In this document: positions 22,400 through 32,399 of the stretch, piece after piece
Numbering within the stretch: the first letter of the stretch is position 1
Layout: each line of letters opens with the position of its first letter
From: Euglena gracilis
Lineage: Eukaryota > Euglenida > Euglenophyceae > Euglenales
Assembly (NCBI GenBank): GCA_039621445.1
Contig: CP154955.1
Span: 3,578,017-3,642,016 of the forward strand
Direction of reading: 5' to 3'
Length of the DNA stretch: 64,000 nucleotides
The notes under the pieces: model-generated
What the model was told of the DNA's origin: nothing
What the model saw: the letters and a program-made list of their open reading frames with translations, nothing else
The model's database searches: none
Translations under genes and position numbers: made by a program

Positions 22400-23380
22400 C
22401 CTGGTTCTCACTCATGTATTTGTGTGTGTGTGTGTTTTTAAGACCAATTTCTCAAAAATTTCGAATTTTTGGAAATTTCTGAAGCCTGGCCTGGCGAGAT
22501 ATTGTTGATTTTTGCATCCAATCGCCTGTAAGTGCAACGGTGGATCACCAAAGGAAGGTTATCTTTTCTTTTTTCAGCGAGAAGCCCCGGTCTTAAAAAA
22601 ACCCCTGACTCCAAGGCACCCAGATCCGACCTGGGGGGTGCGTGGCCAAGGGTGCTTGGGCACTCGGCCAATGAACTCAGAAAGCACCAGAAGCCCTGGA
22701 ACGGCTGATTTTGGGCACGTTTTTTTTTTTGGCCCGCAGACAGGCACTTAGGCGGCCGGATTCGCATTTAAGCTTTTTTGTGTTGATTTGCGCACTTGCG
22801 CAAATTTCCGATTTTTTTTTGACTTCGGCTGTGTGGTCCTGGGGGGTTTGAAAACACGGTGACAAGAGAGTGCAAAAAATGAGCAAAATTCTGTTTTTGG
22901 CGGTGTGACCCCTGGGAGTTTGGCCAAAAATGGTGTTTTTTGGGGGTCCGGAAATGGGCTCCGCACGTTGAAACCCCTGGGTTCCCCCCGGAAGCGGGAA
23001 AAAAAACACAAAAAAGCGGCACAGGAACGGTACCTTTACTGCCCTTTTTGCTCCTTTCAGCTGTTTCCCCGGGTGTGTCCGAGCTGCCGGCAGTGTGCGT
23101 CCTGGGTGTTTGCTGGACTGCTTTGCCTGCGCTGCGTTGGTGTGGTGTTTTTGGCTTGGTTTGTTAAAGCCTGGGGGTGTGGGTGTGCTGTGACCAAGCC
23201 GGTGGGAACGACGCAGAGGAAGGAAGGCAAGTGCGGGGTGTTTGGCAAGGGAAGCGCAGAGGGGAAGAAATAGGGTCCGAAGGGAATGAAAGGGACGGGG
23301 GTCTCCCACCCCATTTATACCTGGGAACCGCACAACCAGTTTTGTAGCAAAGAACGCGGCAGAAGAAGCCCAACCCACGA
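22400..23380. other. No confident gene; mixed coding-like and repeat sequence
   Basis: A 233-codon minus-strand frame (22,677-23,378) and shorter plus-strand frames overlap here. No domain is recognisable and no paralogous copy was found in the window. Pieces near 22,430-22,590 match 2,030-2,190. Confidence 0.35.
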
Positions 23381-23386
23381 AGGAAA

Positions 23387-23466
23387 GAATTGTGTTTATT
23401 TTTGCGCAAATGCGCGCACAAACATAATGTTGTTAGTGCGCGCATTTGCACAAGTAAACACAATTC
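23387..23466. repeat. Inverted repeat with TGCGCAAATGCGCGCA arms
   Basis: The arms AGAATTGTGTTTATTTTTGC and the reverse complement of its partner flank a short TAATG centre. It is the first of three related hairpins in this kilobase. Confidence 0.75.
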
Positions 23467-23627
23467 TGTCTTTTAAGGGTTGGGCTTTAATGCCTATGAA
23501 TTGACGCCATCGATAAACAGCGTGCAAAGGGATTCCGCGACGGTGCACACCGGCAGGTCTTCCAGAAACACAATTTGGTGGGAAACACAATTTGTCACAC
23601 TGTTTGTCGGCGGCGTCAGTTTATGGG

Positions 23628-23722
23628 CGCAAATGCGCGCACAAACAAAATTGTTTTTATTTGCGCATTTGTGCCCACCAACACCATTTGTATTGGTGGG
23701 CACAAATGAGCAAATAAACAAA
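23628..23722. repeat. Second TTTGCGCA-type inverted repeat
   Basis: The arms share TTTATTTGCGCATTTGTGCC and CACCAA around a CACCATTTGTA centre. It shares arm words with the repeats at 23,387 and 24,214. Confidence 0.75.
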
Positions 23723-23752
23723 AAGAAGAAGGGTATGACGGAAACACAACCG

Positions 23753-24189
23753 CAGGGTTTGATATAAGGAGGGCGTACATGGTTTAGGTGGGGGGGGTGT
23801 CCCCCCCCACCCCCCCCCCCCCCCCTGGCCCGCAGGGGGGGGGTCCGGACCACCCCCCCCCACCTGCAAGGGGGGTCCGGACCGACCCTCGGGGGTAAAA
23901 TTTGACCCCCCCCAAAAAGGGTCAATTTTTTCCTCCGGCGCTTCGCGCCGAAAATTTTTTGCATTTTTGGCACATTTTTGCCCAAAAAGTGCCCAAAATG
24001 GCACTTTTGGCCGTTTTGGGGGGTCAAAAAATTTCGGCCCGGCGCTTCGCGCCGGGCCGAAATTCGGAAACCCAGACCGCGCACCTGTTTAGGTGGGCGG
24101 GGGGGGGCCCCCCCCCCCCCCCCCCCCTCCTGGCCCGCAGGGGGGGGTCCGGACCCCCCCCCCCCCACCTGTCCTTATATCGAACCCTG
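23753..24189. mobile_element. Family B CAGGG element, perfect 8-bp TSD (B1)
   Basis: The left end is CAGGGTTTGATATAAGGAGG and the right end CCTTATATCGAACCCTG. The target duplication CACAACCG is perfect (23,745-23,752 and 24,190-24,197). The body has poly-C/poly-G pairs beside both ends and GGCGC-TTC-GCGCC hairpins at 23,935 and 24,040. Full-length relatives are at 31,835 and 50,997. Confidence 0.93.
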
Positions 24190-24213
24190 CACAACCGTCA
24201 AGCGCCAGCAGAA

Positions 24214-24362
24214 GATGTGGTTCATTTGCGCACATCACGTTGTTTGTGGGCGCAAATGCGCAAATGAACCACCTGCAGAAATTCCAGAATTTAACAAGTG
24301 GTTCATTCGCACATTTGCGCCCATAAACAACGTGATGTGCGCAAATGCGCAAATGAACCACC
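24214..24362. repeat. Long inverted repeat of GTGGTTCATTTGCGCA arms
   Basis: Two arms of roughly 55-60 bases (24,217-24,274 and 24,298-24,362) are complementary. Each also contains its own self-complementary TTTGCGCA...TGCGCAAA words, so alternative folds are possible. Confidence 0.8.
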
Positions 24363-24639
24363 AATGGAGGAGTAAGAAAGCGACATCACTGGGCCCCGCA
24401 ACAACTACCTTCAATGGCTTCTGAAGGGGTTCAACCCCAACGACCACACCATCTTCTCCAACTCCAAGGATTTTGGGGCCAACTCTACTCTAATAACAGG
24501 TCCCAGGAAAATCTCCTGAAGGTGGTTACGCAGCCACTTGATAACGGCGCACGTCTGCTGGCACCAATTTTAGGGTCCCAAAGGCCCAAAGGCCCTGCCG
24601 CTAGCCCGCAGCTTGGGCTCTGCTGCAGCAGCCAAATCA

Positions 24640-25700
24640 GCTGCTGATGCTTCAGCACCCACCAGGCCGGCATCGACCTCCCCGGTGCAACAGCACCCAC
24701 CGAAGCGACCACGTCATACCCCGCAACCGGGGCTTGAGCTTGGGGGGACGACGTGGTGCCAGTCCATGGCAACCAACAGCCGGAGAGACACAGTTGGTCT
24801 TTGCCTGCAAAGACGCTCCCATGGAGCTTGGTTAGAACCATTGGCCACAGGTGATCAATGGGATTCATGTCCGGAGATTGTGGAGGCCACGTCCCTCTGT
24901 TGAGCCGCTCGATTCTCCTCCGCTGGAGCCAGGTTGTAGTTGACAAGGCCCTGTGTGGTGACGCTCCATCCTGTTGAAACTTGTATGACCTGCAGGTGTG
25001 CCAAGTGCAAAAGGAAGCTAATTCAGAAACCCCTCACAGCTTCTACGGATGAAACCTAAGGCAGTCCCAAGGATGCGTTGGTCCTCAACCTGGTCAATAT
25101 TTGTTGCGCAACGTCTGATGCAGATTGCTCCCGAATAATCCATGGCTGCCCACACCATGACTCCTTCAGGATGGCTGACTGTCGGAATGACGTATTGAGG
25201 GAGGTAACAATTGGCACCACCTTTGACCCAACGTCTGCAAAAGGTTATTGGATTGAAAGGGAGATGGCGCCACCCGTTGCTATTCCTGATTTTCCCCATA
25301 GGTCTAACTTTGAAAACTTTTTCATCAGGCCAAATGACTTTCTTCCAATTAAAACTGAGGTGCCGTCTGGCGAAGTCCAAGCGGATCCTTTTGTTCCTCC
25401 GGGATAGCAGGGGTTTCCGGTGAGCCGGAACAGAGCACATGCCACCTTTCTTCAGAAGACTTCGCACAAAAGAAATAAATCCCAAGGGATCGCTTTTTCA
25501 TAACATCAAACCTGAACAACGGCACCAGGTGGGCGGCTGAACAATGCATTTCTTGTGCTGGTGTACCACTCATTTGCAATTTTCTGGGTCCCCAAAATGG
25601 GTTTTTGAGGGCAAGTTGGATCATTTGCCGACGAAACCTAAGAACAGATGGACAGATGTAGCTAATTTTCCTCACGTTGCAAATACACCTGGTGTGCAAA
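24640..25700 (-). pseudogene. Tc1/mariner-superfamily transposase, broken
   Basis: Read on the minus strand from about 25,700. First comes a helix-turn-helix-like part with NPFWGPRKLQM. Then HRKPLLSRRNKRIRLDFARR and VIWPDEKVF (first catalytic Asp), GVMVWAAMDYSGAI, FQQDGASPHRAL (second Asp), and PPQSPDMNPIDHLW (third acidic position, here Asp). From the second to the third acid I count 37 intervening residues, a DD37D-like spacing. At least two frameshifts (near 25,490 and 25,010) and a scrambled C-terminus make it inactive. It is absent from unit I. Terminal repeats were not found. Confidence 0.85.
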
Positions 25701-26729
25701 TTTCTGATTTCTTTTGTTTTAGTCCAGTTCCTGCCTTTCGCTTCAATGTACCTCTCAATTTGAACCTCGTGGCCATTCCTGAAAGGGTCACCAATTAAAG
25801 GGGATGAACAGGCTGCACGCGAGCATACCTTGCACGGTACTTTACCTTATCTTTGAAATATTTTCCCGCTTCGTGATGGCACCATATGAAAGTGGTGGAT
25901 TCTGGCACAGATGTCCCTCAACCCGCACCCTCAAAACCTCATGGGCCTCCGGGGTCAGTTTGTGGGGCATAAGAAAAGCTGAGAGGGTGAACGAAATGTT
26001 GCAGTTTGGTCAGGGGTGTCTGTTCTGCTGTTGCAGTTATTTCATCCCTGGGGGGTTTTTTTGTGAACTGGGTGGGGGTACTTTTTTGAATTCGACCTGT
26101 CGATGTAGTCGAATGTAGTCCTCAAGCACCCGTTATTTTGGGTGCAAGGAAGTGGTGAACCTTTACCACTGGATTGGTTGCATGAAAGCGGTGGGACTAA
26201 CTCCCCACAAATTATGCACAAAAAATGGTGTGTTTTACGTTTTTCAAGGGAAAAATGGTGGAGAACAACTAGAAAACAGACTCCGGCCCGACCCATCCCG
26301 GGTATTTCAGCTGCCAAATTTTGTCTCCTTGTAACACAACATTGTTGCAGAAATGGTGTCCAACCCCCCTGCCGGCGCGAAACGCCGATTTTTTGAATTT
26401 TTTTGACATTTTGGGGGATAAATCTGCCATTTTGGGACAGTTTTCACACAATTCAGCATATTTTCACCTATTTGACTGGCATGAAGCGCCGAATTTTCGA
26501 AAATTGTAATTTTGGGTGGCATTTTTGGACATTTTGGGTCGAAAATTTTCCAGCAAAAATCCATAAAATGGACCTCCCCATGAATAAGACCCCCCCTCAG
26601 GCTTCCAGCAACCGACCCATGAAATGGACCCCCGTTCTTTTTTGGGGGGGTTTTAATTCCTCATTCTCACTGAAAAATTGGCATCAATTAGAAAAGGGGA
26701 GCTGGTGGCAAAACTGGGAAAACGACCAT

Positions 26730-26890
26730 GAACTTTCTGAAGTGTGTTAACGTACACAAAATGAGTGTTTGCGGAGACACCAAATAGAAATAGCCCATTT
26801 CACCAAAAGCGGCCAGCCAGTTAATCTCCGGACCAGTGTCCTCGGGCAAATTTGCAAGGATGTGCTGGAGAAGGGTGTGGTATGGCAAAT
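26730..26890 (-). CDS. Candidate exon (unknown protein), unit II
   Basis: On the minus strand: DLPYHTLLQHILANLPEDTG, then PEINWLAAFGEMGYFYLVSP, then QTLILCTLTHF. The relic at 4,660-4,800 and the divergent copy at 45,400-45,497 (NLPPDNVLEISRQADFFESE) keep the spacing of Leu-Pro, Glu-Ile and Ala-x-Phe. It could belong with the family 1 starts. No domain is recognised. Confidence 0.4.
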
Positions 26891-27114
26891 CGACTCCCAA
26901 GCCTCAAAATTACTCAGGTGCAAAAATTGGTTAAAAGTGGGTCAAAGATGGGCGAAAATGGGTCGGATTTTTGAGCCAGCCAGGGCAAATTTGGGGTGAA
27001 AAAAAAGTGTTTTTCACAATTAACCTTCTTTGGACATTTTTGGATTTTCGATGTTTTGGCACCCGGTTTGACCCCCGGGTCCGGGTGTTGCTTTTTTGTG
27101 CTCTGTTCCTTTCG

Positions 27115-27300
27115 GAGTTGTTCCAACGCCTGCCTCTCGAAATGTAGCGCAGCTGGGAGAGATTTACTCGGAGACGTTTTGAAGGCGGCCGGGTACAAGT
27201 CGCTATTTGCTTCAGAGAGAGAAAAAGGGATTTTTTTTGGTTGGTTGCATGTACTCTGCTTCCCATCAAACTCCAAACCAATGCCAAAATGGATGTAGTG
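27115..27300 (+). CDS. Candidate exon conserved between units (copy of 5,555-5,742)
   Basis: The frame NACLSKCSAAGRDLLGDVLK, then KSLFASEREKGIFFGWLHVL, is open to the same TAG. Silent changes relative to unit I (for example GGC to GGA, GCT to GCC) support coding. Confidence 0.35.
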
Positions 27301-27477
27301 GAGCATTTCTGAAGCACGTTAACCAAAAAAAGCTGCACCTTGGCATTTCAGGTGGCTGGCAAAAATATTTGCCCGAACCTGTGAATTTTTTTCCCAGTGC
27401 CCTCAAAGAAAGTGCCCAAAATGTCTCAAAAATTTGCATTGCGCCCAAAAATATTTTTTGTACTGACCCCCCCCCCC

Positions 27478-27890
27478 CCGGGAAACTGTCATACCCGAGA
27501 ACCTGTCAGGCTCCCGCCCGGGATACTGTCAGGGTCCCCGATACCGGCTAACCTGTCAGCATAGGAAGTTGTCAGGGTCCCCGGCCGGCCAACCTGTCGG
27601 GTGACAATTCCTGGGGGGGGGGCAGGTACCCTCCCCCCTTGTCCTTGACACGGCTATGACACACCCCTCGTGTCGGGGGGTATCTTTGGGCTGGGGGGGG
27701 GGGTTGTGGGGGTCGACCATGGTCGGCCCATGGTCGCATTTGGTGGCCCTTGGTCGCCCTCGGTCGTGGGCCTGTGGTTATCAAAAAGCTTTTTACCCGG
27801 GTCAATTGGCGCGACATACAAGCAAAAGGCGTTACACACACAGGGGATTTTGTTATTTTACAGCCACTGAACAACTGCCTCTGCTGTACA
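27478..27890. repeat. CTGTC repeats and duplicated block (copy of 5,918-6,290)
   Basis: The order and sequence match unit I: the CTGTC-spaced repeat, a GGTACCCTCCCCCC tract, then the GGTCGACCATGGTCGGCCCA segment. The block ends where the foldback element begins. Confidence 0.6.
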
Positions 27891-27919
27891 GTAGGGAAAC
27901 TAAATAGTGGGACGGTCCA

Positions 27920-28631
27920 GGGAAACTAAATAGTGGGACACCCCCCAAAAATGCTAATCCCCCGGAGACCATCTGCGAGTTGCAAAGGTCTTTCAAATTG
28001 TTGCAATATCAGGAGGCTTCAATGTGCGGCATGTCTAAGGTGTGCCCAGTACCATCCAACAGATGGCCTAGGGCCGTGGGGGGCCTGTCAGTAACGGGTG
28101 GGACCACCATGAGCGTCCAGCACAGCAGCAAGGCGGCTGGGCATCGACACGTATAAAACTCGAATTTGTTCGGGAGAGATGTCAGCAAAAGCACGCTGCA
28201 GAGCTGCCCAAAGTTCGTTTCGGTTAGGCGAGGCCTATTTGCAGCCCGCAATGAGCCCGTACCTCAACCCGATTGAGCACCTGTGGGTGCTTGTGCTCGC
28301 AAAGCTCGAAGGATGTGTTTTCCCTAACCGAAACGAACTTTGGGCAGCTCTGCAGCGTGCTTTTGCTGACATCTCTCCCGAACAAATTCGAGTTTTATAC
28401 GTGTCGATGCCCAGCCGCCTTGCTGCTGTGTTAGACGCTCATGGTGGTCCCACCCGTTACTGACAGGCCCCCCACGGCCCTAGGCCATCTGTTGGATGGT
28501 ACTGGGCACACCTTAGACATGCCGCACATTGAAGCCTCCTGATATTGCAACAATTTGAAAGACCTTTGCAACTCGCAGATGGTCTCCGGGGGATTAGCAT
28601 TTTTTGGGGGTGTCCCACTAGTTAGTTTCCC
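27920..28631. mobile_element. 712-bp foldback built from a Tc1/mariner 3-prime end
   Basis: Two 309-base arms (27,920-28,228 and 28,323-28,631) are nearly perfect inverted copies around a 94-base loop. The outer ends are GGGAAACTA(A/C)(A/C)TAGTGGGACA, and the left terminus is repeated just upstream at 27,894. The arms carry transposase coding sequence, terminal repeat and 3-prime flank. Transcription through it would give a long perfect hairpin RNA. It replaces about 1.2 kb present in unit I. Confidence 0.9.
28240..28463 (+). pseudogene. Tc1/mariner transposase C-terminal fragment
   Basis: The frame has QPAMSPYLNPIEHLWVLVLA, then ELWAALQRAFADISPEQIRV, and stops after DAHGGPTRY at 28,461-28,463. 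SPYLNPIEHLW is the third catalytic block, with Glu here, unlike the Asp in the 24.6-kb copy, so the two derive from different lineages. The N-terminal two thirds is missing and the left arm is an inverted copy of the same sequence. Confidence 0.8.
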
Positions 28632-29087
28632 ATTTTGTGCATTGTCCATCAGAATTCATAACATGCGAACGAGGCCCCCTGGCCCTGCTTGAATTGCAGT
28701 TGAAAATTCCAACTCAGCCAGATGAGGCTTTTGGCTTGGTTTGGGACCAGTAACCGTTTTTTCGCACCTTAACTGTTTCTGGACATGTTCATTTTTAAAA
28801 AAAACATTATATATATATATTATTTTTTTTGAGTCTGTCATTTCGGTTCAGGGGATCCTGCCCCCCATGATTTTATATATATGCCTGGGGACCCTGAACA
28901 CACACTGAATTTGTGCAAAAACTTGTGCAATTTTGTCTGCAATCTCCTGATGCGGGCAATACAATTTTGGCGTTGCAAGCCCACTCTAACCAAATGGGGA
29001 TGGGGTCCCGTGGCAACTGCCCAAAACATCTCCCCCCTCCAGGGGTTTGGGCACACCGGCCAAACGTCAGCCCCTCACGCCAGTTTC

Positions 29088-29180
29088 CCCCATTTCCATC
29101 AGGTCCGTGCAATGACCATTAATGTCGATGACTTGGGAGTTTTGATGGAGTCCACCCCTCCTCTCAAGCCAGGCCTTGAC
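29088..29180 (+). CDS. Trans-splice-type gene start (family 1), unit II second copy
   Basis: TTTCCCCCATTTCCATCAG, then GTCCGTGCA, then an ATG at 29112. The frame is [19 protein letters not shown]. It is paralogous to 8,178. Confidence 0.5.
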
Positions 29181-29376
29181 AAGAAAACACACTTCCAAAA
29201 TCCGAGTTGTGATTGAGGTTGTGGTTGGCATTTTCATAAACTGGATTTTTAGGTTGTTTACTAGATTTATTTTTTTGGAGATATCCTTTTTCAAAATTTG
29301 GAGAGGGTCTATTTATTTTTAAAAAATGTTGAAACAAAACGTTGGTTTGTTCTTTTTCTATTTTTTTCCAGGAGAA

Positions 29377-29468
29377 TATATATATATACACATACATATA
29401 CATATATGTATATGTATATATATGTATATATACATATATATTATATATATATGTATAATATATAGATA

Positions 29469-29499
<31 letters not shown>

Positions 29500-29594
29500 A
29501 GATATAGATATATATATATATGTGTGTGTATGTATATATACGTATATATATATGTACATATATATATATATGTATATATATATATGTATAGATA

Positions 29595-29638
<44 letters not shown>

Positions 29639-29645
29639 TAGGGAC
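29377..29645. repeat. TA-rich microsatellite (unit II counterpart of 8,518-9,048)
   Basis: TATATG/TATACA and TAGATA repeats without the CATA expansion seen in unit I. Confidence 0.9.
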
Positions 29646-30064
29646 TCAAACAGGGCCGAAATTGAAATTTCAAATAACACATTTTTTGTTGTTTTTTTCT
29701 TGCTGTTTCGGGTGGATGGGAGATGGCCGAAGGATGCTGGAAGTCACTCTCCCCCCCCACCAAGTCGACTCATTTTTATCAAAATGTGGCGATTTTTTTG
29801 GCCTGTTTCTCCTGTGGATTTTGTATTGAATTTGTTGGGATGTTTTTTTTTTGCTTGTTTGCCACCCTGACCAGGCTTTTTCACGCCCGCCATCGGTGTC
29901 ACCTCCCACCATACGAAGATTCAGCTATAAGTTTAAGTGAGAGGTCTCGGGGGGTGTCGAACCCCCCTACCCGTTCATTTATACCCTACCGCTCCCCCAG
30001 GGTTTCAAAAAGAAGCCTGTGAAGAATGGGAGGGTTTTGCTCAGGGTCGCTTTTGGGGGCCCTC

Positions 30065-30180
30065 CTCTTCAGGTTTTTATCAAGATGTTGCAGCACACAC
30101 AACAATGACTGCGCGGTGCTTCGTTGGCAGCCTGTGGCCATTGTGGTCTCTTCAGGCAGTTGCTATTATCCCAAAGTGGA
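30065..30180 (+). CDS. Candidate duplicated exon, unit II copy
   Basis: DVAAHTTMTARCFVGSLWPL, then WSLQAVAIIP. See the unit I copy at 9,455 for the comparison that supports coding. Confidence 0.35.
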
Positions 30181-31257
30181 TGAGTCCCACAAGACAGAGC
30201 AAAGCTGAACTCTATAAAATCGAAATGATCTTCATTTGGACTCCTCCAGGCAAAGTCTCCTTTTTGCTCTTTGTGTTTATTTTTGCTTTTTCTTTCCTGA
30301 GTTGAATGAAACCTTTGTGCCTGCATAGGTGAAAATCAGTTGTTGTTAGTTGTTGGAGCCATAAGAATCTTTATTGCTGGACATCATTTTTTGTCATTTT
30401 ATTTTGGAACAAAACCCTTTCAATGGCTCCAGTGTTCGAAACCGAAATGGTTCAAAACAACAACACCAATGCATTATATGGTCCAGAAATACTCGGACCT
30501 GAACCTCAAAATATGCATAAAACCGAATGTGTGTGTTCTGTTTTATGATTTCTTTTCTTTCTTTCCCTCCCATGTACTTTTGTGTTTAATTTGAGTTTTC
30601 TGAGGGGCATCTTCTTTTTCCCCAGTTAGAATTAGGTGAGACCTCGGAGGGGAGGAGTTGTATTTGTGCTACGTCGCCCTTCTCTGAAGTTAGCTGTGTG
30701 GTAGCAGCCCCCATTTGGAAAGAAACTTCCAGTCTGCTAAAGATAAGAAATCTGGTCTCAGAAGATTGGAAGTCCCAACCCTCCCCCTCTTCCGCCTGCA
30801 TTGCCTCCATTGGGCGATATCGCAGAGGCCTGCCCGGGTGGCGGAGAAGGTGCGATGGGCCACATTCAGGTCGCCAATCCTGGCACGCCTTGCATGCTTG
30901 CCCCGTGGGGGACACTGTCAATTTGAGCCCTGCCAGGGGGCTGCCATGCGTTTGTTTGGAAACAATTTTCTCGCCGGCAGTCCACTGCCGGTGATGGCCA
31001 CTCAGCTGCCAGTTGCACGTGGGCTCCGTCCTGGCTGGCTGGGGGCCAGAATGCTGTGCATTTGCATTTGGGGGGCATGAAGTACCATTTTTGATGCCAT
31101 GGTCTGTCGGAAGTTTTCTTGGAGGTGGTCTTTTGCGCCTCACACATGCGCTCATTTCCCCTCCACCTTGGGTGGGCAGGCAAACACCTACGCCTCTCCG
31201 TCCCCCTCTTTGAACACGACCAGTGCAATACTTGGGGCAGCCCATGTGCCACGCCAG

Positions 31258-31370
31258 GCCTTGATGAGCACTTCCGGGCGACGGGCGGCGAAGGGCAGAG
31301 ACACGGCACCGAGGAGGACCGCATTGACTGCACCGCCAGGGCGAATCGGTGTGGGGTTCTGGAGCTTTTG
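31258..31370 (+). CDS. Candidate gene start, first exon (family 2), unit II
   Basis: The ATG at 31264 follows CACGCCAG-GCCTTG. The frame is MSTSGRRAAKGRDTAPRRTA, then LTAPPGRIGVGF. A 282-codon minus-strand frame spans 30,586-31,434 but is interrupted in unit I and is not favoured. Confidence 0.4.
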
Positions 31371-31834
31371 AAGGTGCTGGTGGCTGCAAGTCACACAACT
31401 GCTTACAAAAAACTTCAACCCAATTTTCAAACAACCCCCGACCAGAGAAGTGGTCGTACGCACCCCCTCATCTGCAACCCCTGACCGGGGGCTGGTCGGT
31501 ACATAGGGTGGTCGGTGGACAGGGGGGGGGGAGAGGCGGTAACTGCAGGAGGAATTAGGAGGAATCGGACGTGTTTCATATGAGTTTGGCCAAATTGGTG
31601 GAACGAAATCCCACCAAATTTTGTCCAGTCAGCAGCTGGGCACATTGTCTGTTCGACCACTCTACAATTTTACTCGCACTTCCTCTCTTTCCTCATTATG
31701 CCAATTTCACTTGAAGATAAAAAACGTTGCATTTCCAACTCCAAATATGCCAGGAAACAAGCTGTCACAAACATGACGTGTGTAAACAACACATTTTTGG
31801 CAGTTTGCTCACCACAAGATAAAAGGGTTCCTGG

Positions 31835-32233
31835 CAGGGTTTGATATAAGGAGGGCGTACATGGTTTAGGTGGGGGGTTGTCCTCCCCCCCCCCCCCCCT
31901 CCTGGCCCGCAGGGGGGGTCCGGACCGCCCCCCCCCCCACCTGCCAGGGGAGTCCGGACCAACCCTGGGGGGGGGTACACGGGACCCCCTCCCAAAAAGG
32001 GTCAATTTTTTCCTCCAGCGCTTCGCGACGAATTTTTTTTTGCATTTTTTGGCAATTTTTTTGCCCAAAAAGTACCCAAAATGGCACTTTTGGTCGTTTT
32101 GGGGGGGTCAAAAATTTTCGGTCACCCGGACCGCGCCACTGTTTAGGTGGGGGGGGGGTGTCCCCCCCTCGTGGCCCGCAGGGGGGGGGGGGCTGGACCA
32201 CCCCCCCCCCACCTGTCCTTATATCGCACCCTG
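31835..32233. mobile_element. Family B CAGGG element, perfect 8-bp TSD (B2)
   Basis: CAGGGTTTGATATAAGGAGG at the left, CCTTATATCGCACCCTG at the right. The target duplication GTTCCTGG is perfect (31,827-31,834 and 32,234-32,241). Confidence 0.93.
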
Positions 32234-32399
32234 GTTCCTGGCTTCAGTGCGCCTTGCATGACTTCCATCAGGCTTTCTTCCACCAATATGCAGAGGCAAA
32301 AATCCTTCAAAACCTTTCGGAGAACCTGTCACTACCATAGGCTGAGGAGATGGGATATTGGCCGAGGAGTACAAAATGCCAGTCATATCATCATTTGGT

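Noticed and set aside
22677-23378. 233-codon minus-strand gene
   Set aside because: No domain or paralogue, and Pro/Lys-rich composition typical of G/C- and T-run DNA; left as unassigned.
30586-31434. 282-codon minus-strand open frame
   Set aside because: In the paralogous unit I region the frame is broken into pieces, while the opposite strand carries the conserved start unit with silent changes.
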